DNA of 5,083 nt from Deltaproteobacteria bacterium UBA2385 (GTDB lineage Bacteria > Myxococcota_A > UBA796 > UBA2385), in assembly GCA_002343455.1 (NCBI GenBank), contig DDSR01000088.1, forward strand, positions 1 to 5,083, given 5' to 3'. The notes below the pieces were generated by a model that saw only the letters and a program-made list of their open reading frames with translations, had not been told where the DNA came from and did not search any database. Made by a program: the position numbers and the translations under genes. Below, piece after piece: positions 1 through 5,055 of this stretch (within the stretch, counting starts at the first letter, position 1; every line of letters starts with the position of its first letter).

Positions 1-1045
1 CGCAGCCGCATCCCGTCTTCAGGCCCATGTGGAACTCCTCGATCCGCCAGCGCAATCGGTAGGTATCCACCACTCCTCGCGCCTGTTCGAGGGTCTCGAC
101 CGGTTCGTCGGTGAGAAGGACCCAGCACAGCCGGTCCTTCTTGGGAACGTCGCTGCCTTCCTCCTGCACAACGACCATAGTGAGGGCGATGGGCTCACCC
201 TTCCGGCCGATGTTCTTGGGCGGAAGCAGGGTGACCTTGGTCGCCCGCAACGTCAGGCGCGCTTGACGCGGAGGCCGATTGTCACGACGGGGGACCTGAA
301 TGTCCAGATGGCCCAGGATCGGGCCGTTGTTCGCCGCGTCGATCGAGTAGTCCTCGCCGTCCACCTGCATGGCCAGCTTGCGATTGTGTACCGCCCGAAT
401 GACGAACCCCGCACCAGCGGTCCTGCATCGGACCAACGTCTCGTAGGCATCTCCCTCTCGGTCGAACACGGAGATGACGCGCGGTGGCTGCTCGGTTGCC
501 GCACCGATCCGCGACACGAGGTGGTCGGCTCCGCGGGCCCAGACCTCGCTCTCCCGGGGCCGCTTCTTGCGCTGGTCACCGCTCTCCTTGGGTGAGGCCT
601 TCTCCTTTGGCCGGGTCCACACGTCCTGCCGCGCCACGCCAAGCGTCTCGCCGTTGTCGCGATCCACGAGCAAGGTGGTGTGCACCATCAAGCCCTTGGT
701 GCCACTGGATGTGCTGATTGGCCCCAAGCCATCAATGTCTGCGACCGCAGGGAAGCTCAGCGATGTCCCGTCCTCGATGGCCAACACCACACGGCGAGAG
801 GATGCTCGGTCGATGGTCGCGGAGATGTGGCCGGAAAGCAGGCCATCGGGCGTCACGCTGTCGTTGCTGAGCATGCGGCAGCACCCCTTGATGGAGGGCC
901 AAGTAACGCAGGCCCGAGGAATCGAGCCCCCGAACAGGCCAGCTTGGGCGGACACGATCAGTGCTGCGCGCGCGTTCCGTCTCGGGTCGCCCAGGGTTGC
1001 CTGCTCGAACTCACGAAGTACCCATTCGTCCACCGCTCGGGCCAC
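1..1045 (-). CDS. Tn5-like (IS4 family) transposase, 3' end cut by the window edge
   Basis: DDE transposase catalysing cut-and-paste movement of the element. The frame is open for 348 codons from a GTG at 1045 to the window edge; Tn5 transposase is about 476 residues, so roughly 130 C-terminal residues (dimerisation region) lie outside. The N-terminus carries a Tn5-type DNA-binding domain with the signature LGDPRRNAR (about residues 18-26). Catalytic acidic residues are visible: D92 in IEDGTSLSF, D195 in SVFDREGDAYE, and E336 in YRLRWRIEEFHMGLK, which matches the Y-x2-R-x3-E-x6-K motif exactly. The match to Tn5 also holds through NRPPRQARLTLR and LLTDEPVETLEQA. The GTG start is chosen because GGAGG (minus strand, 1056-1052) lies 6 nt upstream and the Tn5-like homology begins about ten residues in. 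No stop or frameshift was found in the visible part, so the gene may be functional. Confidence 0.93.
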   Translation of the reverse strand, partial: MARAVDEWVLREFEQATLGDPRRNARAALIVSAQAGLFGGSIPRACVTWPSIKGCCRMLSNDSVTPDGLLSGHISATIDRASSRRVVLAIEDGTSLSFPAVADIDGLGPISTSSGTKGLMVHTTLLVDRDNGETLGVARQDVWTRPKEKASPKESGDQRKKRPRESEVWARGADHLVSRIGAATEQPPRVISVFDREGDAYETLVRCRTAGAGFVIRAVHNRKLAMQVDGEDYSIDAANNGPILGHLDIQVPRRDNRPPRQARLTLRATKVTLLPPKNIGRKGEPIALTMVVVQEEGSDVPKKDRLCWVLLTDEPVETLEQARGVVDTYRLRWRIEEFHMGLKTGCGC

Positions 1046-1066
1046 GGCACACCTCCGGTGGATATG

Positions 1067-1090
1067 TTGACACGTCAATGGACAACTTGT
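1067..1090. promoter_or_regulatory. Two small dyads between the IS end and the transposase start
   Basis: TTGAC-AC-GTCAA (1067-1078) has perfect 5-bp arms, and ACAA-C-TTGT (1082-1090) has 4-bp arms overlapping the inner part of the IS terminus. They lie 22-45 bp upstream of the transposase GTG, where its promoter or an operator would be expected. A TTGACA hexamer at 1067-1072 faces outward (plus strand) but has no convincing -10 at the right distance. Their function is not established from sequence. Confidence 0.3.
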
Positions 1091-1107
1091 GGGTAATGAT
1101 GAGTCAG
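1085..1107 (-). repeat. Outer terminal repeat of the IS, similar to the Tn5/IS50 outer end
   Basis: Read on the minus strand from 1107, the 23 bp begin CTGACTC (1107-1101) and end CACAAGT (1091-1085). The Tn5 outer end is a 19-mer with the same first seven and last seven bases; here the middle is 4 bp longer (9 bp instead of 5). This is where the transposase is expected to bind and cleave. The opposite inverted terminus is not in the window, so the exact repeat length is an inference from the Tn5 similarity. Confidence 0.7.
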
Positions 1108-2348
1108 GGAGTGGGGGGGGGGCCGCCCACGCCAACGAACTGCCGGCGAGGGACGGAGGTTGGCAGGCCCAGCGAGAGTCGCGTCGGGTCGGCCAGGGCG
1201 GTGCGCAGGACCAGGGTCGCTGCGCCCAGGGGGATCGCGTCGTCTCCAAGGCTGGAGATGACGACGTCGGCTGCGGCCACGTTGGTCCACATGGTGCGGG
1301 CCTGGATCGCTCTGTTCAGGGGCGCGAGCAGCGCCTCCCCGGCGAGCGTCAGGCGGCCGCTGAGCACGATGCGTGAAGGGTTGACGATGTTGAGGAGGTT
1401 GGCCAGGGCGACCCCCAGGTGGTGGCCAGCGCGCTCGATGACCGCGACCGCCAGCGGGTCGCCGGCTGCCGCCGCCGCCGAGATGCTGCCCAGGTCGGGT
1501 GCGGGCTTCTTTGGATCGGTACCCTGCTGGAGTCGCAGGGCGAGGAAGTCGGACTCGATCGCCTTCGAGCCGATCATCGCCTCCAGGCAGCCGAACAGCC
1601 CGCAGCGACAGGGCGGACCCTGGGCGTCGATGGCGGTGTGGCCGATCTCGCCGGCGATGCCCTGGCCCCCACGGTAGATGTCGCCGTCGATGATCAGCCC
1701 GGCGCCGACGCCGGTCGCCAGCTTGACGTAGGCGAAGTCGCCCGCGCCGCGGCCCTGGCCCCAGTACAGCTCGCCCAGGGCGCCCAGGTTGGCGTCGTTC
1801 TCCAGGTAGGTGGGGACCGCCCAGCGCTGGGAGAGGGTGGCTCCCAGGTCGATGTCCCGCCAGGCCGGCAGGATGCTGGGAGAGAGCCGCCCGGGCGTGG
1901 AGGGGTGGACCGGGCAGGGCACGGCGACCCCGATGCCCAGGAGCTGGCCGGCGGAGAGCGAGGCCTTGGCCTGCACCTCGGCCAGGAGCTGGTCGATCTT
2001 CCTCAGCGTTCCCGGGGGGTCGGACTCGACCGGGCAGGCGACCGAAGCGCGGCTGAGCGTCCGCCCGCGCGGGTCCATCACGAGGGCGGTGAGGTGGGTC
2101 GCCCCGATGTCCAGCCCGATCATGCGGAAGCGGTCGTGCTCGAAGCGCAGCATCACGGGCGGGCGCCCGCCCTGCGACGGTCCGACCCGGGCCTCGCGCA
2201 CGCCCCCCAGGTCGATGAGCTGCTGGACGAGGGCGGACACGGTGGAGCGGGAGAGGTCGCAGCGGCGGGCCACCTCGGCGCGGGAGATCTCTCCCTCGGT
2301 CCAGATGAGCTGGATGACGGCGGCGAGGTTGGACGGGGCCGGCTGCAT
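1104..2348 (-). CDS. ROK-family transcriptional regulator (NagC/Mlc/XylR type); C-terminus set by an IS insertion
   Basis: 414-residue protein, close to the usual 380-410 of ROK repressors. Order of domains: an N-terminal winged helix-turn-helix (about residues 8-68: EISRAEVARRCDLSRSTVSALVQQL, then a wing with GGRPP), followed by an actin-like sugar-kinase fold. Seen motifs are the phosphate-binding GLDIGATH (78-85), END with D185 (183-185), ATGVGAG (211-217), and the ROK zinc site GH(x9)CxC(x4)C with H237, C247, C249 and C254, followed by LE. Such proteins repress, or sometimes activate, sugar-utilisation genes and respond to a sugar or sugar phosphate; no sugar gene is adjacent, so the ligand is unknown. 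The ATG at 2348 has no clear Shine-Dalgarno but sits just after a -10-like hexamer. The TGA stop lies inside the CTGACTC terminus of the IS, so the last residues (GGPPPTP) are at or near the insertion point. The conserved core up to GAATLVLR is intact, so function may be retained. Confidence 0.93.
   Translation of the reverse strand: MQPAPSNLAAVIQLIWTEGEISRAEVARRCDLSRSTVSALVQQLIDLGGVREARVGPSQGGRPPVMLRFEHDRFRMIGLDIGATHLTALVMDPRGRTLSRASVACPVESDPPGTLRKIDQLLAEVQAKASLSAGQLLGIGVAVPCPVHPSTPGRLSPSILPAWRDIDLGATLSQRWAVPTYLENDANLGALGELYWGQGRGAGDFAYVKLATGVGAGLIIDGDIYRGGQGIAGEIGHTAIDAQGPPCRCGLFGCLEAMIGSKAIESDFLALRLQQGTDPKKPAPDLGSISAAAAAGDPLAVAVIERAGHHLGVALANLLNIVNPSRIVLSGRLTLAGEALLAPLNRAIQARTMWTNVAAADVVISSLGDDAIPLGAATLVLRTALADPTRLSLGLPTSVPRRQFVGVGGPPPTP
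1113..1122. repeat. G10/C10 homopolymer in the last codons of the ROK gene
   Basis: Ten G on the plus strand (C on the coding strand) encode the Pro-Pro-Pro run just before the ROK stop. It lies 5 bp from the IS boundary and overlaps the predicted 9-bp target duplication (1108-1116). Tracts of this length are prone to replication slippage and to sequencing length error. A length change would alter only the last few residues and the stop used. Confidence 0.8.
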
Positions 2349-2354
2349 GAGTCC

Positions 2355-2383
2355 AGCCTACCCTAAGTTCGGCCGGACAACAA
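2355..2383 (-). promoter_or_regulatory. Probable leaderless promoter of the ROK gene
   Basis: On the minus strand a -35-like TTGTTG (2383-2378) is followed after 17 bp by TAGGCT (2360-2355), which fits the TAnnnT -10 pattern. The ATG begins 6 nt after this hexamer, so transcription would start at or next to the A of the start codon. That agrees with the absence of a Shine-Dalgarno before the ATG. The match to consensus is moderate, and the call rests on spacing and context. Confidence 0.45.
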
Positions 2384-2397
2384 ACAAAGTTCGCCGA
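2365..2397. promoter_or_regulatory. 22-bp-phased direct repeat around the ROK -35 element, candidate operator
   Basis: AAGTTCGGCCG (2365-2375) and AAGTTCGCCGA (2387-2397) share their first seven bases and most of the rest, with a start-to-start distance of 22 bp, about two helical turns. The second copy also contains TTCG-C-CGAA, a dyad with 1-nt centre (2390-2398). The copies flank the proposed -35 hexamer, a typical place for autorepression by a ROK protein. The region is markedly more AT-rich than its surroundings. The protein that binds here is not shown by the sequence. Confidence 0.4.
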
Positions 2398-2429
2398 AGC
2401 GAAGAATTCCCTCTCGCGCACGGCACGCA

Positions 2430-2485
2430 GGGCCCAGCCGGTCGGGCCCAGCCGGTCGGGCTCAGCCGGTCGGGCTCAGCCGGGC
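2430..2485. repeat. Tandem repeat, four copies of a 14-bp unit, overlapping the tpm stop codon
   Basis: Units at 2430-2443, 2444-2457, 2458-2471 and 2472-2485 follow GGGCYCAGCCGGTC; the last ends GGGC instead of GGTC. Copies 1-2 have CCC and copies 3-4 have CTC at bases 4-6, suggesting stepwise duplication. The tpm TGA (2478-2476) lies in the fourth copy. Copies 1-3 fill much of the 127-bp gap before the ROK gene. Each unit has partly self-complementary GC-rich segments (GGGCCC, GCCGG), so transcripts could fold strongly and hinder read-through, but no U-run follows to make a classical terminator. There are no spacers, which excludes a CRISPR array. Confidence 0.9.
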
Positions 2486-3129
2486 AGGTGGACCAGGCAG
2501 GTGTGGATCCGCGCCTCGGTGAGCCCGGCCTCCTTGAAGCGGCCCTCACTGCTGGCGTCGATCGTCTGCAGCAGCTCGATCCGGCAGCCCGCCCACAAGG
2601 CCTCGACCTCGGCCGGGGGGACGCTCCAGGGGGGGCCTTCCAGGCGCTGCTGGTCGTAGTCGAAGACGCTGAGCAGCACGCGGGCGGCCGGCCGCAGCAG
2701 GTTGCGCAGGGTCCGCACATAGGAGGGGCGCCGGTCGGCGTCCATCGCGACGAGGGCGCCGCGGTCCCAGGCCCGGTCGAAGTGGCCCACCCGGTCGGCG
2801 TCCAGGGCGAAGAAGTCGCCGTGGTAGATGGTGACCCCCGAGCTGGTGTGGACCGTGAAGGGGCCGTCGGGCTCGACGAAGGCGCGCAGGCCCTGCTCCT
2901 GGTGGAACTCGGCGACCGCCTTTGCGGAGAGCTCTACGCCGGTGACGTCATGGCCCCGGCCCGCCAGGAAGGGCAGGTCGACGCTCTTGCCGGAGAGGGG
3001 GACCAGGATCCGGTGGTGGGGCTCGTCCAGCCAGGCGGCGAGGAAGGCCTGCAGATCGGCGTCGACACGGGGTTGGTGGAAGCCGATTTGGCCGTGCTCC
3101 CATCGGCGGAGCCAGAAGTCGTGATCCAT
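2476..3129 (-). CDS. tpm: Thiopurine S-methyltransferase (bacterial TPMT family)
   Basis: 217-residue class I SAM-dependent methyltransferase, the usual size for bacterial Tpm. The N-terminus MDHDFWLRRWEHGQIGFHQ is characteristic of the family. The SAM-binding region is ILVPLSGKSVDLPFLAGRGHDVTGVELS (about 41-68), followed by YHGDFFAL (102-109) and FDRAWDRGALVAMD (117-130). FDYDQ then GPPWSV (156-170) matches the family's usual GPPF-like segment. The enzyme methylates aromatic thiols; in several bacteria it has been linked to methylation and detoxification of selenium and tellurium compounds. It acts in the cytoplasm. The ATG at 3129 is chosen over an upstream in-frame TTG (3189): it has GGAG 5 nt upstream and gives the standard family start, whereas the TTG start would overlap the preceding gene. 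Position 46 is Ser where many homologues have Cys (VPLCGKS). It lies 40 bp downstream of the YkgJ-type gene, probably in one operon. Confidence 0.92.
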   Translation of the reverse strand: MDHDFWLRRWEHGQIGFHQPRVDADLQAFLAAWLDEPHHRILVPLSGKSVDLPFLAGRGHDVTGVELSAKAVAEFHQEQGLRAFVEPDGPFTVHTSSGVTIYHGDFFALDADRVGHFDRAWDRGALVAMDADRRPSYVRTLRNLLRPAARVLLSVFDYDQQRLEGPPWSVPPAEVEALWAGCRIELLQTIDASSEGRFKEAGLTEARIHTCLVHLPG

Positions 3130-3134
3130 GGGTG

Positions 3135-3138
3135 CTCC
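3135..3138 (-). promoter_or_regulatory. Ribosome binding site deciding the tpm start
   Basis: GGAG on the minus strand ends 5 nt before the ATG at 3129. The in-frame TTG 60 bp further upstream has no comparable site, so the shorter 217-residue protein is preferred. Confidence 0.7.
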
Positions 3139-3169
3139 AGGAGCAGGGGGCGAGGGCCCGTGCGGGGGT

Positions 3170-3499
3170 CTAACCCGTTGCGGTCCCAACCTGGGGGAGG
3201 GGCGGCAAGCCGATCCGGGCGCGGGCCTCGGCGCAGGAGTCCTCGCCCACGGGGAAGTCGCGGCAGCTCTGCGGGCGCAGCGGGTAGGCCTCGCAGCGCA
3301 AGGTCGGGCGCGCGCCCAGCAGGCAGGGGCAGCGGCCGCCCGGTCGGCGGAGCTGCAGGACGCCGAAGTCGGGTTGCAGCAGCGCCCGGTGCAGCAGGGC
3401 GAAGGGCTCGTCGGCCTCGACCTCGACGCAGTCGAAGCCCTGAGCGCAGCAGGCCCCGCAGTCGCGGCAGGGATCGGTGGTCGGGGAGGGTGGGGGCAT
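3170..3499 (-). CDS. YkgJ-family cysteine-cluster protein (putative metal-binding)
   Basis: 109-residue cytoplasmic protein without signal or membrane segment. The cysteine pattern is that of the YkgJ/UPF0153 family: CRDCGACC (C11, C14, C17, C18), C24, CPC (C57, C59), C69 followed by EAYPLRPQSCRDF (C79), and C89. These cysteines are believed to chelate zinc, iron or an Fe-S cluster; the biochemical role of the family is unsettled. The RPxxCRxF and late-Cys segments match family positions, and the length is normal for compact members. The ATG at 3499 is preceded by a weak purine-rich GAGCGAG. It is the first gene of a probable two-gene operon with tpm and is divergent from the HExxH gene. Linkage to a thiol/chalcogen methyltransferase may be functional, but this is inference only. 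Confidence 0.85.
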   Translation of the reverse strand: MPPPSPTTDPCRDCGACCAQGFDCVEVEADEPFALLHRALLQPDFGVLQLRRPGGRCPCLLGARPTLRCEAYPLRPQSCRDFPVGEDSCAEARARIGLPPLPQVGTATG

Positions 3500-3546
3500 G
3501 ATCTCGCTCGCCCGGCGGATTATCCCGTCGGCCTCAAGGAGCTGAT
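3500..3546. promoter_or_regulatory. Short divergent promoter region between the YkgJ-type and HExxH genes
   Basis: Only 47 bp separate two opposite start codons, so the regulatory sites must overlap. At its centre is GGAT-T-ATCC (3517-3525), a perfect dyad with a 1-nt centre. On the minus strand it gives GATAAT (3523-3518), five of six bases of the -10 consensus and about 19 nt before the YkgJ start. On the plus strand the same bases read GATTAT. No good -35 is seen for either direction. A protein binding this dyad would control both genes together. Confidence 0.4.
3536..3541 (+). promoter_or_regulatory. Ribosome binding site selecting a GTG start for the HExxH gene
   Basis: AAGGAG lies 5 nt before the GTG at 3547. 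An ATG at 3545 overlaps this start but is in a different frame and too close to the site, so GTG is the preferred initiator. Confidence 0.75.
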
Positions 3547-4248
3547 GTGCCTTCCTGGCCTCCCGCTACCCTGGCCGATCCCCAGGACCGCCTCGACGCC
3601 GAGCGGCTGCGGGTCCCGGCCTGCCACGACGATCCCGACTGGCAGCGGCCGGTCCGGGCCCGCTACGTCGACCCGCTGGAGCTGGTCTGGCTGGCCACGG
3701 CCCACCGCCTGGGCCTGCACCTGCGCCGGGACCCGGCCATCTACAGCATGACCGACGGCAGCGGGCTGCTGGCGCTGGGGCCGCGGTCGGACCTGGACGC
3801 CGACGACAGCCTCTCGCAGATGGTGCTGCACGAGCTCTGCCACTGGATCACCAACGGCGCCGACAGCTTCGAGCAGCGGGACTGGGGCTTCCCCCTCTGG
3901 GACAACATCGATGTGCGCGAGCACGCCTGCCTGCGCCTGCAGTGCTGGCTGGCCACCCGCCACGGGCTGCGCGGCGTCTTCGCCCCGACCAGCGGCTTCC
4001 GCCAGTACTACGACAAGCTGCCCGAGGATCCGCTGCAGGCCCTGGACGAGAGCGAGTGGGAGGCCTCGGTCACCCGCATCGCCCGGCAGGCCGTGCAGCG
4101 GGCTCAGGGCGAGCCCTGGTGGGCGGCGCTGAGCCAGGCGATGGAGGCCTCGGCGGCGATCCGCGGGGTCCTGGCCCCCTTCCTGCCCGACTACCGCAGC
4201 GAGCACGAGGGCGACGAGCTGCCCGCCCTGTGGTCGCTCAGTAGGTGA
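3547..4248 (+). CDS. Uncharacterised soluble protein with an HExxH zinc-metallopeptidase motif
   Basis: 233 residues; I do not recognise a named family. It has no signal peptide or membrane segment, so it is probably cytoplasmic. The clear feature is MVLHELCHWITNG with H95-E96-L97-C98-H99, the HExxH zinc site of many metallopeptidases. A Glu follows in DVREHACLRLQ (E125), at a distance typical of the third ligand in gluzincin-type enzymes, so H95/H99/E125 is a plausible zinc site with E96 catalytic. Downstream are aromatic-rich stretches (GFRQYYDKLPEDPLQALDESEWE, about 150-172) and EPWWAALSQAME (189-200). The GTG start is supported by AAGGAG. Its 3' end overlaps the convergent lipoprotein gene by 11 bp. 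Strong GC bias at third codon positions fits a real gene. Peptidase activity is inferred from the motif; a metal-binding non-peptidase role is possible. Confidence 0.85.
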   Translation: MPSWPPATLADPQDRLDAERLRVPACHDDPDWQRPVRARYVDPLELVWLATAHRLGLHLRRDPAIYSMTDGSGLLALGPRSDLDADDSLSQMVLHELCHWITNGADSFEQRDWGFPLWDNIDVREHACLRLQCWLATRHGLRGVFAPTSGFRQYYDKLPEDPLQALDESEWEASVTRIARQAVQRAQGEPWWAALSQAMEASAAIRGVLAPFLPDYRSEHEGDELPALWSLSR

Positions 4249-4987
4249 ACTCGGGGTCGGGCTCCCAGGACTGCAGGTCGGCGTAGCCCTCGATGCGGAC
4301 ATCGCCGACGTCGGGGGCCATGAAGCGGGTCTCGGTGAAGGGCTCGAACTGCGAGCGCGGGTCGCCGCTCCAGGTCGAGACCACCTTCATCGCCTGGAAG
4401 GTGCCCGCCGGCACCGTGACCTCTTCCTCGGCCAGCACCTCGAATGAGGCCGAGAGGGCCATCACCGCCTTGCTGGTGCCGCTCGCGCTGTAGAGCATCT
4501 CCGAGTCGAAGGACCAGGTCTGGCCGACCTCCAGGTCGTTGGGCAGGACCAGGGGGTGGTCGGGCAGGTCGATCGACCACCAGCCCGCCTCGTGCAGGGA
4601 GATCCCGTCGTTGCTGCGCTCCCAGGCCCCCTCCAGCAGGACGAGGCGCACCCCGTCGTCGCCGCAGGAGTAGCGCCAGGTCAGGCGGATCTCGTCCTCG
4701 GGCCAGGTGTGGGAGCTGAATTCGGCGGTCTCCTGCACCATGAAGACGCTGACGCCGGTGTACTCCTCCTCGCCCATGGCCAGGACCTCCCAGCTCCCCT
4801 CGCGGTCGTAGGTGCTGACCCCTTCGGGCGTGACCAGCCACTGCCAGTCGGCGCCCGTGCGCCAGGCGCCGGAGTAGCGCCCGCAGGGGCCGATCTCCTC
4901 GGTGCCGGTGTCGCTGCCGCTGGTGTCGACGTCCTTGTTGCCGCTGCAGGCCAGCAGGAGCAGGCAGGGGATGGTGACGAAGCGCAT
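4238..4987 (-). CDS. Putative outer-membrane lipoprotein of unknown function
   Basis: 249 residues. The N-terminus MRFVTIPCLLLLACSG is a lipoprotein signal peptide with lipobox L11-L12-A13-C14; Ser at +2 suggests sorting to the outer membrane in a Gram-negative cell. After the lipidated Cys comes a flexible linker (NKDVDTSGSDTGTEE), common in lipoproteins of Myxococcota and related groups. The rest is a Trp/Glu-rich, probably beta-rich domain with VGQTWSF (154-160), EEEVTVPAGTFQAMKV (187-202) and GDVRIEGY (228-235). The tVPAGtF segment recurs in secreted lipoproteins of unknown function. C35 and C108 might form a disulfide. The ATG at 4987 is preferred to an in-frame GTG at 4999 because GGAGG lies 5 nt upstream of the ATG, inside the longer version. 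No enzyme motif was recognised. Confidence 0.85.
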   Translation of the reverse strand: MRFVTIPCLLLLACSGNKDVDTSGSDTGTEEIGPCGRYSGAWRTGADWQWLVTPEGVSTYDREGSWEVLAMGEEEYTGVSVFMVQETAEFSSHTWPEDEIRLTWRYSCGDDGVRLVLLEGAWERSNDGISLHEAGWWSIDLPDHPLVLPNDLEVGQTWSFDSEMLYSASGTSKAVMALSASFEVLAEEEVTVPAGTFQAMKVVSTWSGDPRSQFEPFTETRFMAPDVGDVRIEGYADLQSWEPDPEFTY

Positions 4988-4992
4988 GAGGT

Positions 4993-5007
4993 CCTCCACG
5001 GTGGAGG
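4993..5007. promoter_or_regulatory. Perfect inverted repeat covering the lipoprotein ribosome binding site
   Basis: CCTCCAC-G-GTGGAGG has perfect 7-bp arms and a single central base. On the minus strand the proximal arm contains the GGAGG (4997-4993) used by the ATG at 4987, so the distal arm is complementary to it. It could be a DNA operator at the transcription start or, if transcribed fully, sequester the ribosome binding site. Part of the symmetry could simply reflect a purine-rich site near its complement. Confidence 0.5.
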
Positions 5008-5008
5008 C

Positions 5009-5014
5009 AGCCTA
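5009..5014 (-). promoter_or_regulatory. Possible -10 element of the lipoprotein gene
   Basis: TAGGCT on the minus strand fits TAnnnT and lies within GGGTAGGCTG, a 10-mer also found at the proposed ROK -10. It would start transcription about 15 nt before the ATG. No -35-like hexamer is present at 16-18 bp upstream, so an activator may be needed or the call may be wrong. Confidence 0.3.
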
Positions 5015-5055
5015 CCCGACGCCCGCCCCGTCCGCCCGGCGAGCCGCCGAGGTGC

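Larger units (their letters stand above)
1..1107 (-). mobile_element. IS50/Tn5-like insertion sequence (IS4 family), one end plus most of the transposase; other end outside the window
   Basis: The stretch contains a Tn5-type DDE transposase gene read leftwards. Starting 62 bp upstream of its start codon is a terminus that begins CTGACTC and ends CACAAGT on the minus strand. The Tn5/IS50 outer end is known to begin with the same heptamer and finish with CACAAGT, which supports 1107 as the outer boundary. The right boundary also coincides with the last codons of the ROK gene. IS50-type elements usually make a 9-bp target duplication; the candidate copy here would be the 9 bp at 1108-1116, but the partner copy is beyond the window and cannot be checked. 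Codon use is less GC-biased than in the flanking genes, consistent with acquisition. Confidence 0.85.

Noticed and set aside
29..1070. Several plus-strand frames across the left 1 kb
   Set aside because: They are antisense to the transposase frame, which shows all three catalytic residues and the Y-R-E-K motif.
1067..1099. Outward promoter from the IS end (TTGACA on the plus strand)
   Set aside because: The best -10-like hexamer (TAATGA) is 21 bp away, too far for a normal promoter. It would only run antisense to the ROK gene.
1075..2421. Minus-strand 448-codon frame overlapping the ROK gene
   Set aside because: It is the same strand in another frame, made of Arg/Pro/Gly-rich sequence with no domain. 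The ROK frame carries the HTH and zinc motifs.
2430..2485. CRISPR-like array
   Set aside because: The 14-bp units are directly adjacent with no spacers, and no cas gene is present.
3130..3189. 20-residue N-terminal extension of tpm from a TTG
   Set aside because: It overlaps the YkgJ-type stop, lacks a ribosome binding site and precedes the standard family N-terminus.
1810..3501. Long plus-strand open frame (563 codons) opposite the ROK, tpm and YkgJ genes
   Set aside because: It runs antisense to three genes with clear family motifs, and its composition is biased as expected for a GC-rich shadow frame. It has no recognisable domain.
4248..4300. Bidirectional terminator between the convergent genes
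   Set aside because: No stable hairpin followed by a T-run was found on either strand.
4988..4999. GTG start four codons upstream for the lipoprotein
   Set aside because: The GGAGG site lies inside this extension and serves the ATG at 4987. The shorter start also gives a better signal peptide.
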